From: Rhipicephalus microplus
Lineage: Eukaryota > Arthropoda > Arachnida > Ixodida > Ixodidae
Assembly: GCF_043290135.1 (NCBI RefSeq)
Contig: NC_134701.1
Coordinates: forward strand, 101,592,702 to 101,656,701
Reading direction: 5' to 3'
DNA: 64,000 bases
The notes under the pieces are model-generated. The model made no database searches, was not told the origin of the DNA, and saw nothing but the letters and a program-made list of their open reading frames with translations. Shown in pieces: positions 45,721 through 56,289 of this stretch. The number at the start of each line of letters is the position of its first letter. The stretch's first letter is position 1. The position numbers were made by a program, and so were the translations under genes.

Positions 45721-46081
45721 AAGCTTGTTCAAGAGGAGATGTGCTAATAATGATATATTAACTTTTTGTGTGGCCTATCATGGAATTCGGATGTCTATTA
45801 TTTTCTGGCAGTGCAGCTTATAAAATGAGACCCCTAATACGGCTGTTTATGTCTAGGTTTAGCAAAGTTTGTAGCCAATAACGTGTTGTATATGGAAGCT
45901 CGCCTACCTTCTCTAATAAATAGGTTAAAATTCTTACTGCGCAAGCATTCCTAAAGATATACAGTTCGCACCAAAAACTCTCATTTTACGCTTTCGTAAA
46001 AGAACTGACTTTGTTTTCGAAACACATTGATCGCGACTACACGCCCCGCAAATAATATTCGCAAAAGCGCTACTACAGCAA

Positions 46082-46717
46082 GTGAATGTAAAAATTAAAC
46101 ATATTGGTCCAATACACAACCTAAAGTCAAGGCTTAGCATACGATTTGATAATATATTTCCTCATAACGCGAAACAATTGGCACATAGGTACCTAAATGA
46201 CCAGTTAGCTGATTATCTAGCTCACCTAGAGATAAGCAATATCATTGCAACTGATGCATCTGTGTCAAAAGAAAAGGCTGGGGTTGGCCTCTTCTTTCTT
46301 TCTTTGGACTGGTCATTGTCAATTCGACTCCCAGATTATACCCCTGTATTCATTGCAGAATTATTGGCTATTGTTCTTGCCCTACGCAAATCGCCCTCAA
46401 GCGAATCATTAGCAGTTATCATTACAGATTCGTTATCAGTATGTAATGCAGTTTCTGCGGCACTAAATGCAGAACTGATGAATACGTTTCGGTATTTAGT
46501 ATCGAAAAACGTAAAAAAACTGCATTTTCCATGGGTACAGGGCCACCGCGGATTATATTGGAACGAAATGGTGGACTCCTCAGCAGCAGTATCCCTGAGT
46601 GGGCCCACCATCCCAGTTTCGCCAGATACGGCTTACGTGACAGCGCTAAGGTACGAAATGTTTGTCTACAATGGGGAAAAGGTAATTTGGATGAATTCGA
46701 AGATTTCGAGCATTTGA
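46082..46717 (+). pseudogene. LINE RNase H domain, 211-codon frame
   Basis: All four RNase H catalytic positions can be placed: ATDASVSKEKAGVG (Asp), IAELLAIVLAL (Glu), ITDSLSV (Asp) and WVQGHRGLYWNEMVD (His and Asp). The last block usually reads WIPGHxGIxGNExAD, so it has drifted but keeps its key residues. The frame is open for the whole domain, and the following Cys/His finger lies in another frame after about 46720. It is the best-preserved enzyme domain among the LINEs here, although the RT around it is dead. Confidence 0.85.
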
Positions 46718-46719
46718 GA

Positions 46720-47022
46720 TATCGCTGGAATAAACAGTGGCGTGTATCTCACCAGTTAGAGGTCACTTAAACCAGATTGCGCTGCGCAGTTCCACAACTA
46801 AATTATTACCCTAACAAAGCTCGACTCAAGGTGTCACCGCTATGCATTTGGTGCAACGAAATTGAAAAAAATGAACACTTCTTTTTATTCTGTCATCGTT
46901 ATTTTTATCGGAGAAAAAGAGTATTAGTAGCCCCATTACAAAAACTAGGAATACAAGTACATTTACCAGTAATTTTATCACTTGGCGGAACTTCATTTGG
47001 TTACTGCCACAGGGATATATGA
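46720..47022 (+). pseudogene. LINE C-terminal Cys/His finger
   Basis: It reads RCAVPQLNYYPNKARLKVS, then CIWCNEIEKNEHFFLFCHR (CxxC...H...C), then ILSLGGTSFGYCHRDI before the stop. The same order appears in the copies at 48290-48540, 50215-50450 and 27370-27500 (minus), which supports it as a conserved part of the family's ORF2. Confidence 0.82.
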
Positions 47023-47342
47023 TCCACTGTGTTTGATTACATTAACGCAACTAAAAGATTACCGTGCTAGTGAACCCTAACCTTTTCAGATCTTTAGTTT
47101 ACAATTCGTAGCTATGTCTGTCAAAAACAAGAGATGGTTTGACCACTTGATCAGCAAACATTTTTATTTATTGGTAGTATTATTACGAAACAACTTTTCA
47201 GATTGGCTTTATTTTCCTTTTAGTTTTATTTGAGTATCCTGCCGCCCGGTTCTTGGCCCATCCCCCTCTGTGGGTGAGCGCCATGCATCAGAGGTCATCA
47301 TCATATTCACCATCATCACTATCAGCAGCAGCAGCAGCAGCA

Positions 47343-48044
47343 AATGAACCAAAGTCGCACAAACGCTATCACCACCGCATTCTGCAGCGCTCGTCCACAG
47401 CTCCCAACCAATCTCCTCTTATAATTCTGTTAGGGGGCATGGTAAATATTGTTAGGTTTACCCTGATTGATATTTGGTCAGTGCAATTGTACTCTACAAT
47501 TCAGAATCTCTCCTACGACAGAGATTTGGCTGTTTAAACGCGTCACTTGGAGCACACTACTTCTTTCCTCAGCATCCTCATGGCCACTCGACACCATCAC
47601 GCTCAAGAACATCGTTTGACTCCCGAGAAACACCAGCTCGCCGGCTTTGTTTAGTTGCATTCGGGGGCTTAATGCTTCAAAGTTCAGGCGTGCTATGACG
47701 GCATCGATGCCAACTAGACGGCTCCTCACAAAACATTCTACGGTAAGTTTCAACGCCTTGCATTTTTTTTTTTGCGGTAACGGGTTGCTATGTCCACAAC
47801 AGTGTTGCGGAACGGACACCCCCATTTCATTCCAATGCCAATCTTCTCAATTCTTTAAAGTAAAAAACCCGGTAACGGCCAGCAGGTCAATTCCATTCCT
47901 AAAATTCCTCAATATAGAAAAGGTATATCTTGATAGTTTTATCGAGCTAAGAATGACTGTGACAACATAAAACTTATGTCACCAGATGCATAAAAACTGT
48001 GCAACTAAGCTAAGCAATGGAAGCAAAAATGCTTGAAGTCCATC
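47343..48044. other. no recognised gene
   Basis: Short ORFs on both strands, with a 115-codon minus frame at 47478-47825 without motif. A poly-T run is at 47764-47773. Confidence 0.45.
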
Positions 48045-48170
48045 TGCTTTAGGTTGACGTAAAAAAAAAACTCCAGATGATCAAAGATTCCGGAGCCCTT
48101 CACAACGGCGTCTCTCATGATGGTATGGTTGTATTGGGACGTTGAACCACCGTAATATATTTAATAATGT
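48045..48170 (+). mobile_element. 3' part of a Ruka-type SINE
   Basis: It contains ACTCCAGATGATCAAAGATTCCGG, AGCCCTTCACAACGGCGTCTCTCATGAT and GTATTGGGACGTTGAACCACC, the tail blocks of the SINE, with several substitutions. The tRNA-derived head is missing. Confidence 0.8.
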
Positions 48171-48269
48171 TGCGCGACAGGAGTCTCCCGAAGTGAAGAG
48201 TAGGAAGAATGGTGTGCGAGCAGCGAGCTGTTGTGGGAATAAATGGTGTCCCACGCGTAAATTGGAAGT

Positions 48270-48890
48270 CTTGATAACAAAATTACGTTGCCGTGTACCA
48301 CCTCTTAATTTCTAGTTAAACAGGTCTGGTCTGGTGCCATCCCCTCAGTGCTCAAGCTGTAACGAACCTGAACATATCGACCATTTTCTTATCACATGTC
48401 ACCGTTTCAAAAATCAAAGAAAAAACTGCTTCAAAATTTTATTCAGAAAACTAAGAATATCACTTAATACTCCCAGTATTTTGTCTTTTGGGGCCACTTC
48501 ATTGGGACACAGCGACAGGAACATCTCGGGGCTCTCTGCAAATTTATATATAACACAAGAAGATTACCTTGCTGAGTCAGCGATCAGCTCTCGAGTTTTA
48601 CTAGCCACACTACCACTCATTATTTAGCTGATACACTGCAATGATTCAACTTTCTGGAGAATTTTATATAACAATTCCACCTCGGATATTCAGCAAATTC
48701 TATTATTTCTCTCCCCCTTTATTTACTTTTTTACATTGCGCCAAATTGGTTTCACAGTCAAAACACAGTATTCATATTCTCCTAGTCCAGAAAACCTAAA
48801 GGTATTGACTTGCAATACCACCGGCTTCTTGGCCAATCTCCCTTAGCGGATGAGAGCCTCAAAAGAGGGAGCAAGCAAGCAAGCAAGCAT
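48270..48890 (+). mobile_element. LINE 3' end, second copy of the 45-51 kb family
   Basis: A broken frame LRCRVPPLNF, then QCSSCNEPEHIDHFLITCHRF and ILSFGATSLGHSDRNIS parallels 46783-47022. The 3' UTR contains ACCGGCTTCTTGGCCAATCTCCC near 48818, matching the block at 47250. It ends in a CAAG-repeat (48869-48888) instead of the ATC/AGC tail of the first copy. Confidence 0.82.
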
Positions 48891-50214
48891 GACCGCCTTG
48901 TCCCTTCTGCGGCGCTAAGCATTTGTGAACTTAATCTTGCAAATAAGTTACTTTCATCCTTACAATATTATTACTATATTTTGCAAGAATTGTTACACTC
49001 TGAGGACAAGTTCAGACGATTATTAGTTCTGTCGTTTAGCTTCAAGCAAATATTTCGTGCTAAGGGATAACACAAATATATAGGACAAATGACGATGTGT
49101 ACAAAACGTCCAGTTTTTCTAAGTTTTATGGCTACTAACCAGTACACAGTGTGCTATTCCAAGGTAGGAGTATTAATAGCCTTCAAACGGCTGCAACAGT
49201 ATACGATACCGGCTAAATCTTGATATTGCAGGAAGCCGGTGGCCATAGAGACAACTTTTCACTCCACCCGATTTTTTCACTTTAGTTTTCTTGCTGGCCA
49301 TACAGGTAATGAAACTATCGCTAATATGTTTTCGCCAATTTTAGGAGTAGAATTGTTCGCAGCATGAAGGGTGAAGTAATTATCAAAATAAACCTACTAA
49401 ATTTCTAATTGACATCTGCAGACCGTCGCTTCCTGATAACTCCGCTAGAAGGAATTTTAAAATATTTGTAATATGCGCATAAACTGTTTCTGGAGGTAGA
49501 CAACATTGTAGCGGATCATACCAACGGTGGCTGTGTACCAATTCTAAGACAGCACGTAGACAGTCTACGCAGACTGCTTAGAAGACCGCACCGAGCCCAT
49601 ATTGTCCGAGATTTGGAACACGTTTAAACAGCTTTTACGTGACGATGCGTCACCTCGCGTCAATAAGAAAAACCTAAAAGAAACAAACATAACAGTTGTG
49701 ATTTCTGGCTTATTTCGTGTTTAAATAAAAAAAACAAATAATCTTTACTCACACTGAGCGTCTGGGGAAGCGTCTTCGTTTGTCCAGAAGACCATTCTGG
49801 CGAGATTTGATCTATCTTAGCGATTTGCTGAGCCGCCATCTTGTTAAGACAGCAAAGTAGCCTGCATCGAATTTGTCTACGATGCGGTCTTCTCGGACCT
49901 GTCTACTTTGCCAGATATGTGAGAATTCGAATGGGACTTAAGATGGCCGCTGTCCATTTAGCTGTCTATCTAGCCGTCTACGGCGAGTATCGGAAGACAC
50001 CTAGTGTGACTGGTGCTTGAGGGGTAGTCCAGTAAATGAGAACAATGAAAACCGTGTACGGTTTTCACAAATAACTTGGAAAATATCACAAAATTGACAG
50101 ATTATCAGCATCTCGAATTTTCATGGCCATGTCAGTCGTCCATGTCAGTGGAGTCGTCGAAAAAAAGTTGAAGTTATTTTCCCCAGATTATAGGGCCGTG
50201 TTCCCCCATGAATT
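48891..50214. other. no recognised gene
   Basis: AT-rich with short ORFs only. No repeat or RNA gene recognised. Confidence 0.5.
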
Positions 50215-50870
50215 TTTTTTTCACACAGAACTCGCCTTACACCCTCCCTTTTTTGTCCATTCTGCAAAGAATTAGATACTATTGAACATTATTTTTCTCA
50301 TGCTATTACTACGCAGTGATTAACAAAATACCTCCAGCTATTTAAATGGTGAAGCTAGGTTTATATTTAACCACAGAAACTGTTTTGAATTTTGGTACCT
50401 GCGTTTTGTGAAATTGCCACAGAGGTGTACTTGATGTGGTGTCTTCTTTCATTAAATACACTAGAAGTATTTCAACATAAGGCCCATTTTAACCAATACT
50501 CATGAAAGAGTCGGGAAGTAATTTATGAAGTGTGACTAAATATGTGACATAGATACTAAATAATTGGGTTTGGCAAACTCTGCTTTCTGATCGGCTTCCA
50601 GAGTCAAGGTATAGTTAAAGTAGCGATTATTTTCTTGTTATTTTTTCACTCTCTGAATCTTTGTTTTTATGTAATATTTTCTTTCTGCATGTATTTATTT
50701 TCTCATTTCGTAAGCCATAGTGCAGTTACCGTCCAAAGTATACTATATGCTTTCATGGACAATCCCCTAAAGTGGGTATGTTTCATATATTCCAGGCTAT
50801 GAACAAACAAGACAAAGTTTCATTGTTTCAATCATAAATATAGTATGCATGATCCTCCCAACTCTTGGCC
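50215..50870 (+). mobile_element. LINE 3' end, third copy of the 45-51 kb family
   Basis: The frame TLPFCPFCKELDTIEHYFSH, then VLNFGTCVL and NCHRGVLDVV (with stops) is the C-terminal finger and following block. From 50330 to about 50850 it aligns with the reverse complement of 26880-27350, so these two are sister copies of one subfamily with a longer 3' UTR. Confidence 0.8.
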
Positions 50871-51073
50871 GAGTAGGTAGATTGCAATATTTCAAGGAGT
50901 ATCATGATTATCTTCCTTGCGTTAGTTGCTGTAGTACGTTTTTTTTTGGTGGCAGCGGTTCCAAATGTCACCAATGTTTACGCATAGCAAGGCTGCCGTG
51001 ACGTTAAGAACAGTCGGCAATTCACAGATGCACCCTATAGAACACGGCACTTCATAGAAAGCCGAGTAACCTG

Positions 51074-51448
51074 ATGTTCCGAGAACAGAGGAAAGCTCGG
51101 CAGAAGCTGTGGGGTCACCTGTCTCTTTTGTCAGTGTTCAGCATCTTCTGTCGGACTTCGATGCCTAGTGTACGCCAGGTCACCCTCTACAGGCAACCAG
51201 TCGTCCCAGTCTACCTATACCACATTGCCTACAAACGCTGGCTTCAAGAGATGAGGCTGACAGACAGACGAGTTCTAAAGAAAGATTTCGAAACTCGCTC
51301 CACTACCCGCCTGCTCTCTATTGAGACCGCGCTTGCCCAACGTGCCCCAGGGGTAGATGTCATCGTCAAACTGAATGAGCGGCTCCCTGTCATTGAGGTG
51401 CAATCAGGACATCACCAACGAATGTCTAGGTCGTATGTTTTCATCTAG
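51074..51448 (+). pseudogene. unassigned 124-codon frame at the start of gypsy B
   Basis: This open frame precedes the protease remnants and may belong to gag or the gag-protease junction. The composition is basic (QKLW, YKRW, RRVLKKDFE). I see no zinc knuckle or capsid motif. Its assignment to the element rests on position and strand only. Confidence 0.35.
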
Positions 51449-51559
51449 GCTTAAGCTCAGTTTTTCGGAACACTACTAGAAGATTGTCTGGAAGATTTTC
51501 CGCAATCCCTGCGCAAGCCAGTCGACCCCATCTCGTGTGACCGACGGAGCCACTCTACC

Positions 51560-51940
51560 TAGCTTCGGCGAAGTATGCTTTAGGGTGTGTGCGCTTGAGA
51601 AGACAGCGAGACAGTGGTTCCTTCGCATCCTAAACATTTGCGTGCCAGTGATCTTTGGTTGTGATTCGTATGCAGATTTTGTAATTAGTTTGTAAGTAGA
51701 TTGAAGTTTAGCGGATATAATTGATGGCTGATGGAGCCGCTCCAGCTAGATTCCACTATGTATGCCTGAGCGTGTGTGCGCTTGGGAAGACAGCGAGACA
51801 GCGGTTCCTTCTTCTCCCAAACCTGTTCGTGACAATTGTCTTAGGTTGTGATTGGTATGCAGAGTTTGTGATTAGATTGCAGTTTAGTGGAACTGCTTGC
51901 GCTATCGAGTGGACACCTACCGCTTCGACACTGACCTGAG
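51560..51940 (+). pseudogene. gypsy B protease end, tandemly duplicated
   Basis: The sequence GAGCGTGTGTGCGCTTG-GAAGACAGCGAGACAG and its surroundings occur twice, 187 bp apart (AGACAGCGAG at 51601 and 51788). Each copy ends a protease-like block: VIFGCDSYADFVI first, IVLGCDWYAEFVI second. The hydrophobic-LGCDW block normally occurs once per protease. The copies differ at about a fifth of positions. The active-site Asp-Thr/Ser-Gly segment is not present in either. Confidence 0.7.
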
Positions 51941-52689
51941 CAAGTGTTGAAGCTTGAGATAAAGCTTGCCCTTGGCAGTCATGTTTTCCATTGCATAATG
52001 TCATTTACAGAACTGTTGAGAAAGATCACTCTGTGCTCGTTGACAGCTACCACGTGATTAAAAGTCGAATTACTCAAATTTCTTCGCAAGTCGGCATTTT
52101 AACAGAGAGAAAGTGTACGACCATAGATACAAAGAGATGTGAAGAACCTGAATTTAGAAAATTATTCCCGCTTTTGCATCCGGCGATTACAGCAACCTCA
52201 GTTACCATACCCTTGTCGTCTGCTGCGTGGGTTTCTATATAAAGCTGCACCACATTTTTGTTGACAAGAACATTAAAGTAGAATACACCGTTTTATATCG
52301 GCCTGGAAATGAATTCGTTATGCTGTGTGCCCTCCATGCTGCCCAAAAACTCTGCAGTGCTCGTGTTATCCCTGTCCGACAGTAACCTCTGCGGGCCGAC
52401 AAGCACCGTTCTCGGTACCTGTACCTACCTTGGAGCACCATCCGTCGTAGCAGTAGTACAGCCAGTAGCACCTTCACCACCACCTGCATCACTCTTTGAC
52501 TGGAATAAATTCAGCTTCGGCTCCAGCATAACCTCGTCCCAGAAAGCTGAGATTCAAGCACTTCTACGAAAATCCCATGACTGCGTGGCCAAGTCACCTA
52601 ACTAGCACAGCCACACTCCATTGGTGCAGCACAGAATCGATACCTGCTCTAAAGTTCCCGTTGGGCATTACCCACGTCGAGTCTCTGTC

Positions 52690-52890
52690 TCCGAACGCGT
52701 GGAAATCACTTATGCTAGCAGCTGGCTCAATGAATCAGAGAGACAATATCATGGCTCTGTACGTGAGTGCTTGGCGGTAGTTTGTGCTGTCCAAAATAGT
52801 TACCAATACGTTTATAATAAAACCTTCATGGTCAATACGAACAATGTAGGCATTCGCTGGCTTTAAACAAAGACGACCTTAATGCTAAGT
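52690..52890 (+). pseudogene. gypsy B RNase H end, fused to the RT linker
   Basis: The frame reads VQHRIDTCSKVPVG, then RRVSVSERVEITYASSWLNESERQYHGSVRECLAVV. The first part is the linker that normally precedes the RT; the second (YAS...ESERQY...ECLAVV) lies near the end of RNase H. The whole RT and the first half of RNase H are missing, about 700 bp or more. It ends with TKDDLNAKFMRW after a stop. Confidence 0.8.
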
Positions 52891-53259
52891 TCATGAGGTG
52901 GGATTTTAAATGTCAAGATTATGATTTTTGATCATCCCACGGCAGCCCTTGCCTTCAAGATGCTGAATACTTTTCTTGCTGTTCGAAAGAGTTCAGCGAC
53001 GTGTTCCTTGACACTGCCATGCTTGATTGAACTACACAGCTACAAGATTCAGGAACCATCGATATTACGCTGGGACTATCCGAGAAAGTATGTACTGCCA
53101 AGCATCGTCATGAAAGTCTTTCTGCGTCATATCTACTTCCAAGCGTCGTCGTCAAAGCCTTTATGCATCATATCCCGTTCGAAATGGAATCCTTCACGGC
53201 CGACATATGTAAGATAGGTCATGGGTTCCTGCTGTTCCTCTTGCAATTCGACAATTGGG

Positions 53260-53970
53260 GCTCTTTATGTGCCACAACGCACGACCGCTGACCACCTTAG
53301 GCAGCACAAGACGCTGGCTCTTATCAAAGAAAGATTTCGGTAGTGGCGCATGCACATGGACATATGTCGCTACAATTTGCCGTGCGCAGCCTGTGAAGCA
53401 ATAGAGGTCATGACAAATCCACAATTTGTTCCAATGGAACCCATCCCTCACCTAGAAACACCTTTTGAGATATTAGCACATGATCACATGGGACCGCTTC
53501 CACGTAAGTTGTGCGGCAACAAGTTACTCATCCTTGCTACGAACTATCTCACGATGTGAACCATAATAAGGGCTGTCTGTGACTCTTAGACGCTGCACGT
53601 TGTCCCGTTCATCAGTGTGTGCGTTGTTTTTCGACAAGATACGCCCCGCTTGGTCATCACTGACCACAGCATCCTCTTTACGTCGCCCGCATTCAGATAC
53701 CAACTGAATTACCACGGAGTTCGGCATGCCATGGATACTCTTTAGTACCCCCAAACAAACGGTCTCGTGAAACGTATAAAACGTACCGTCCAGATCATAC
53801 GTGAGTACCCAATGGGCATCGAAACTCCCTCGGACGTTCGAAGAAAATCCGAACCTCCACGCCCTAAACAGTTGTCCAGGGGACATTCGGTGGATATTCA
53901 TGTCAGATGTAATTTTTACATCCGTTTCGTTTTCTCCCGCGGACGCCCTAGGGACTTTACGTGCCGGACG
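53260..53970 (+). pseudogene. gypsy B integrase, catalytic Glu lost
   Basis: Zinc-binding HHCC remnants are visible (HLRQHKTLALI, then CRYNLPCAACE). The core keeps HDHMGPLP (first Asp) and LVITDHSILFTSPAF (second Asp). The third block reads YPQTNGLVKRIKRT, where xPQTNGxxER is expected, so Glu is Lys. Stops lie at about 53560, 53589 and 53744. With the RT missing as well, it is fully inactive. Confidence 0.82.
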
Positions 53971-53995
53971 TATTGTTGCAGCTTATCATGCGCAT

Positions 53996-54150
<155 letters not shown>

Positions 54151-54151
54151 C

Positions 54152-54291
54152 TGTAAAGAAGAGGAAGCACTCCGGCGCAGAGGCAGCCGCATCGAGCGTG
54201 CAGCAGCGGCACGAGCTCGGAAATTGCGGCTGGTGAATCGCCTTCCAAGCCTTCCAAGCATCAAAATTCTACTCAATAAATCTCCTTAATA
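54152..54291 (+). repeat. 5' LTR of gypsy C
   Basis: It begins TGTAAAGAAGAGGAAG and includes CGGCGCAGAGGCAGC, CGAGCTCGGAA, TTGCGGCTGGTG and CCTTCCAAGCCTTCCAAGCATC, then the polyadenylation signal AATAAA at 54276. It is followed by TTGGTGGAGCCGTGCC, the expected primer-binding-site position. The terminal CA is not clear. Confidence 0.9.
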
Positions 54292-54361
54292 ATTGGTGGA
54301 GCCGTGCCAGGTACCGTCCCTTACACCTTTCCGCGACCATTCTGAAACTCTACCTTCTGCT

Positions 54362-55533
54362 ATGCCGGACGCCGATCAGCAGATGCTTCCATCTCTTGCG
54401 GCCACCTGTCCAGGCAATGTTCCTCACCGGGAGCCTGCAATCTTCAGTGGAATAGATGACAACGACGTTGAAGATTGGCTCTCGACTTTCGAACGGGTGA
54501 GCGCTTTAAACAGATGGACGGACGCGGACAAGTTGACACGTGTGTCAATCTACCTCGCGGGTGTAGCCAGCCTTTGGCTTAGAAACCACGAGGCAGATGT
54601 CCGAACGTGGCCGCAATTTAAAACGTCGATTGTAACAGTCTTCGATCGACCTGCCGTCCGAAAACTTCGTGCCAAGCAACGTTTACGCACGCGCGCACAA
54701 GAAACGGGTGAAACCTTCACTAGTTACATAGAAGACGTCGTTGACTTGTGCAGACGCGTGAACGTCGCAATGACGGAAGCTGAAAAATGTAAGCACAACC
54801 TCAAAGGGATTGATGACGACGCTTTTCAAATGCTCTTGGCAAAAAGCCCGACCACTGTTAACGACGTATTAGCCTCTGCCAAAGCTACCATGAATTGCGG
54901 AAGCAGCGAGCTCTGACAAGACGTCCTCCAGCGCACGATTTGGAATCACTGTCTAGTGTGATCAGTAGTCATGACCAAGCGTCACTAATAGCCGAACTAA
55001 AAGCATTTGTCCGCGAAGAAGTGGCACGACAGCTTTCCTTGGTGCCTTTCACACCAGAACCTATCACAACTTTACCATCGTCTCTACGTGGCGTCAATCA
55101 AGGAGAGGTCGCCGAGGCCTTACTAGCTGCTCGCGAGCCTAATCTTGTGGCTGCTCCTCTCAACTACGGCGCAGCTGCAGCCATGCCAACTCGCAAGGCG
55201 CCTGCGCCTCCGTTCCAGCCTCGCGCTAGCTATCCCCCAGCTCCAGTTCATTGGACCAGCACTAACACCGCCAACCCGTGGCGCACCCTCGACAATCGCC
55301 CGATATGTTACGCTTGTCGATACCCTGGACACGTCGCAAGGTATTGCCGCCGCCGGACGCATGTCACCAATGAAAACCGCCGTGAGCCTTTCTTCCCGCT
55401 TGACTCCAACGCGCAATATGGTTCCCCCACTCCAATGCCAGCCTTCTCTACGCCGTCTTCGCTCGCCCTCTCCACGCCGCCGCTCGCCTTCTCCTATGCG
55501 TCAACGGCCCACGCCTAACGAGGAGGAAAACTA
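54362..55533 (+). pseudogene. gypsy C gag (capsid and zinc knuckle), frameshifted
   Basis: Gag would form the virus-like particle that carries the element RNA. The first ATG in the capsid frame is at 54362 (MPDADQQ); the frame contains FSGIDDNDVEDWLSTFERV and a WLRNHE block typical of Ty3/gypsy capsid, and ends at 54916. The downstream part (54895-55518), in another frame, contains the nucleocapsid knuckle CYACRYPGHVARYC (CX2CX4HX4C, at about 55309). One single-base shift near 54890 separates the two; otherwise both are open. Confidence 0.88.
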
Positions 55534-55559
55534 GATGGCGCAGTTCCTGAGGCAAGACT

Positions 55560-56000
55560 GTGCAAGTTTCGATTTGCCCAAGTCCTCATTTGTCACCTAC
55601 CAATGTTATTGATGTGGTCGTCGAAAATATCCCTACTGTCGCTCTTGTAGATACCAGTGCAGCTGTTTCTGTTATAGATGCTGGATTTTGCCGCTCAATT
55701 TGTAAGGTTACGACGCCTTTCTCCGGATTATCGCTTCGCACAGCCAGTGCTCAACCTGTTCAACCGTCCGCAGTATGTACAGCCGCGTGACAATTCAGGA
55801 CGTTCTGTATACGATAGAGTTCATGATTTTTTCATCGTGTTCCCATACTATTATCTTGGGATGAGACTTTTTGTCGCGTCATAATGCCATAATCGACTGT
55901 GCTAGGGCTGAGGTTGAATTTCGCTTACTGGATGACCAAGCGTCCGTCGACAGCCTGGTGCCACTGAACTTGTCGTTAGCGATGACACCTACATCCCTCC
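55560..56000 (+). pseudogene. gypsy C protease
   Basis: The aspartic protease that cleaves the polyprotein is recognisable by VALVDTSAAVSVID, where DTG is more usual but DTS also occurs, at about 55640. After a stop at 55788 and a shift it ends with LG-DFLSRHNAIIDCARAEVEF near 55860-55925. The flap region is poorly preserved. Confidence 0.78.
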
Positions 56001-56289
56001 GTGCTCTTTTGCGTTCGTGCCAGTTTCATGCAACGCCATATCACACGACACGGTCTCCTTCCGACCATCTCCACTATTCTTCGCCCAAAGAGCCCTCCCC
56101 CTGCCTTTTGCTGCTCTCGACCTTGAAGGCTCAACCACAATGCCAATTTATATTCATGAGTCGTCGTCTTTATCCCTACTTTGTCACGAGTGTCTTGGCC
56201 ACGTCGAGACAATCAGTTCTTCCAGACCTATATCTGTCTCCGATGAGGTGTCTTCTACCTCCGTCTGTGAACTGGCTGTCGTCTTATCG

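Larger units (their letters stand above)
45220..47342 (+). mobile_element. 5'-truncated LINE with RNase H, best copy of its family
   Basis: It contains part of a reverse transcriptase (45290-45640), a decayed thumb region, an RNase H domain (46082-46717), a Cys/His finger (46777-47022) and a 3' UTR. The UTR has CGGTTCTTGGCCCATCCCCC near 47250 and ends in ATC and AGC triplets at about 47285-47342. Three shorter copies of the same 3' region occur at 48270, 50215 and, on the minus strand, 26870. RNase H after the RT points to the I group or a related clade. Confidence 0.87.
51070..53990 (+). mobile_element. Ty3/gypsy retrotransposon copy B, RT deleted
   Basis: Plus-strand remnants, in order: an unassigned 124-codon frame (51074-51448); protease C-terminal sequence present twice (about 51560-51930); a linker (52000-52690); an abrupt join from the pre-RT linker to RNase H (about 52690); and integrase (53260-53960). 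No LTR is visible. The element is cut off at about 53995 by the TA repeat and gypsy copy C. All frames carry multiple stops and shifts. Confidence 0.83.
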
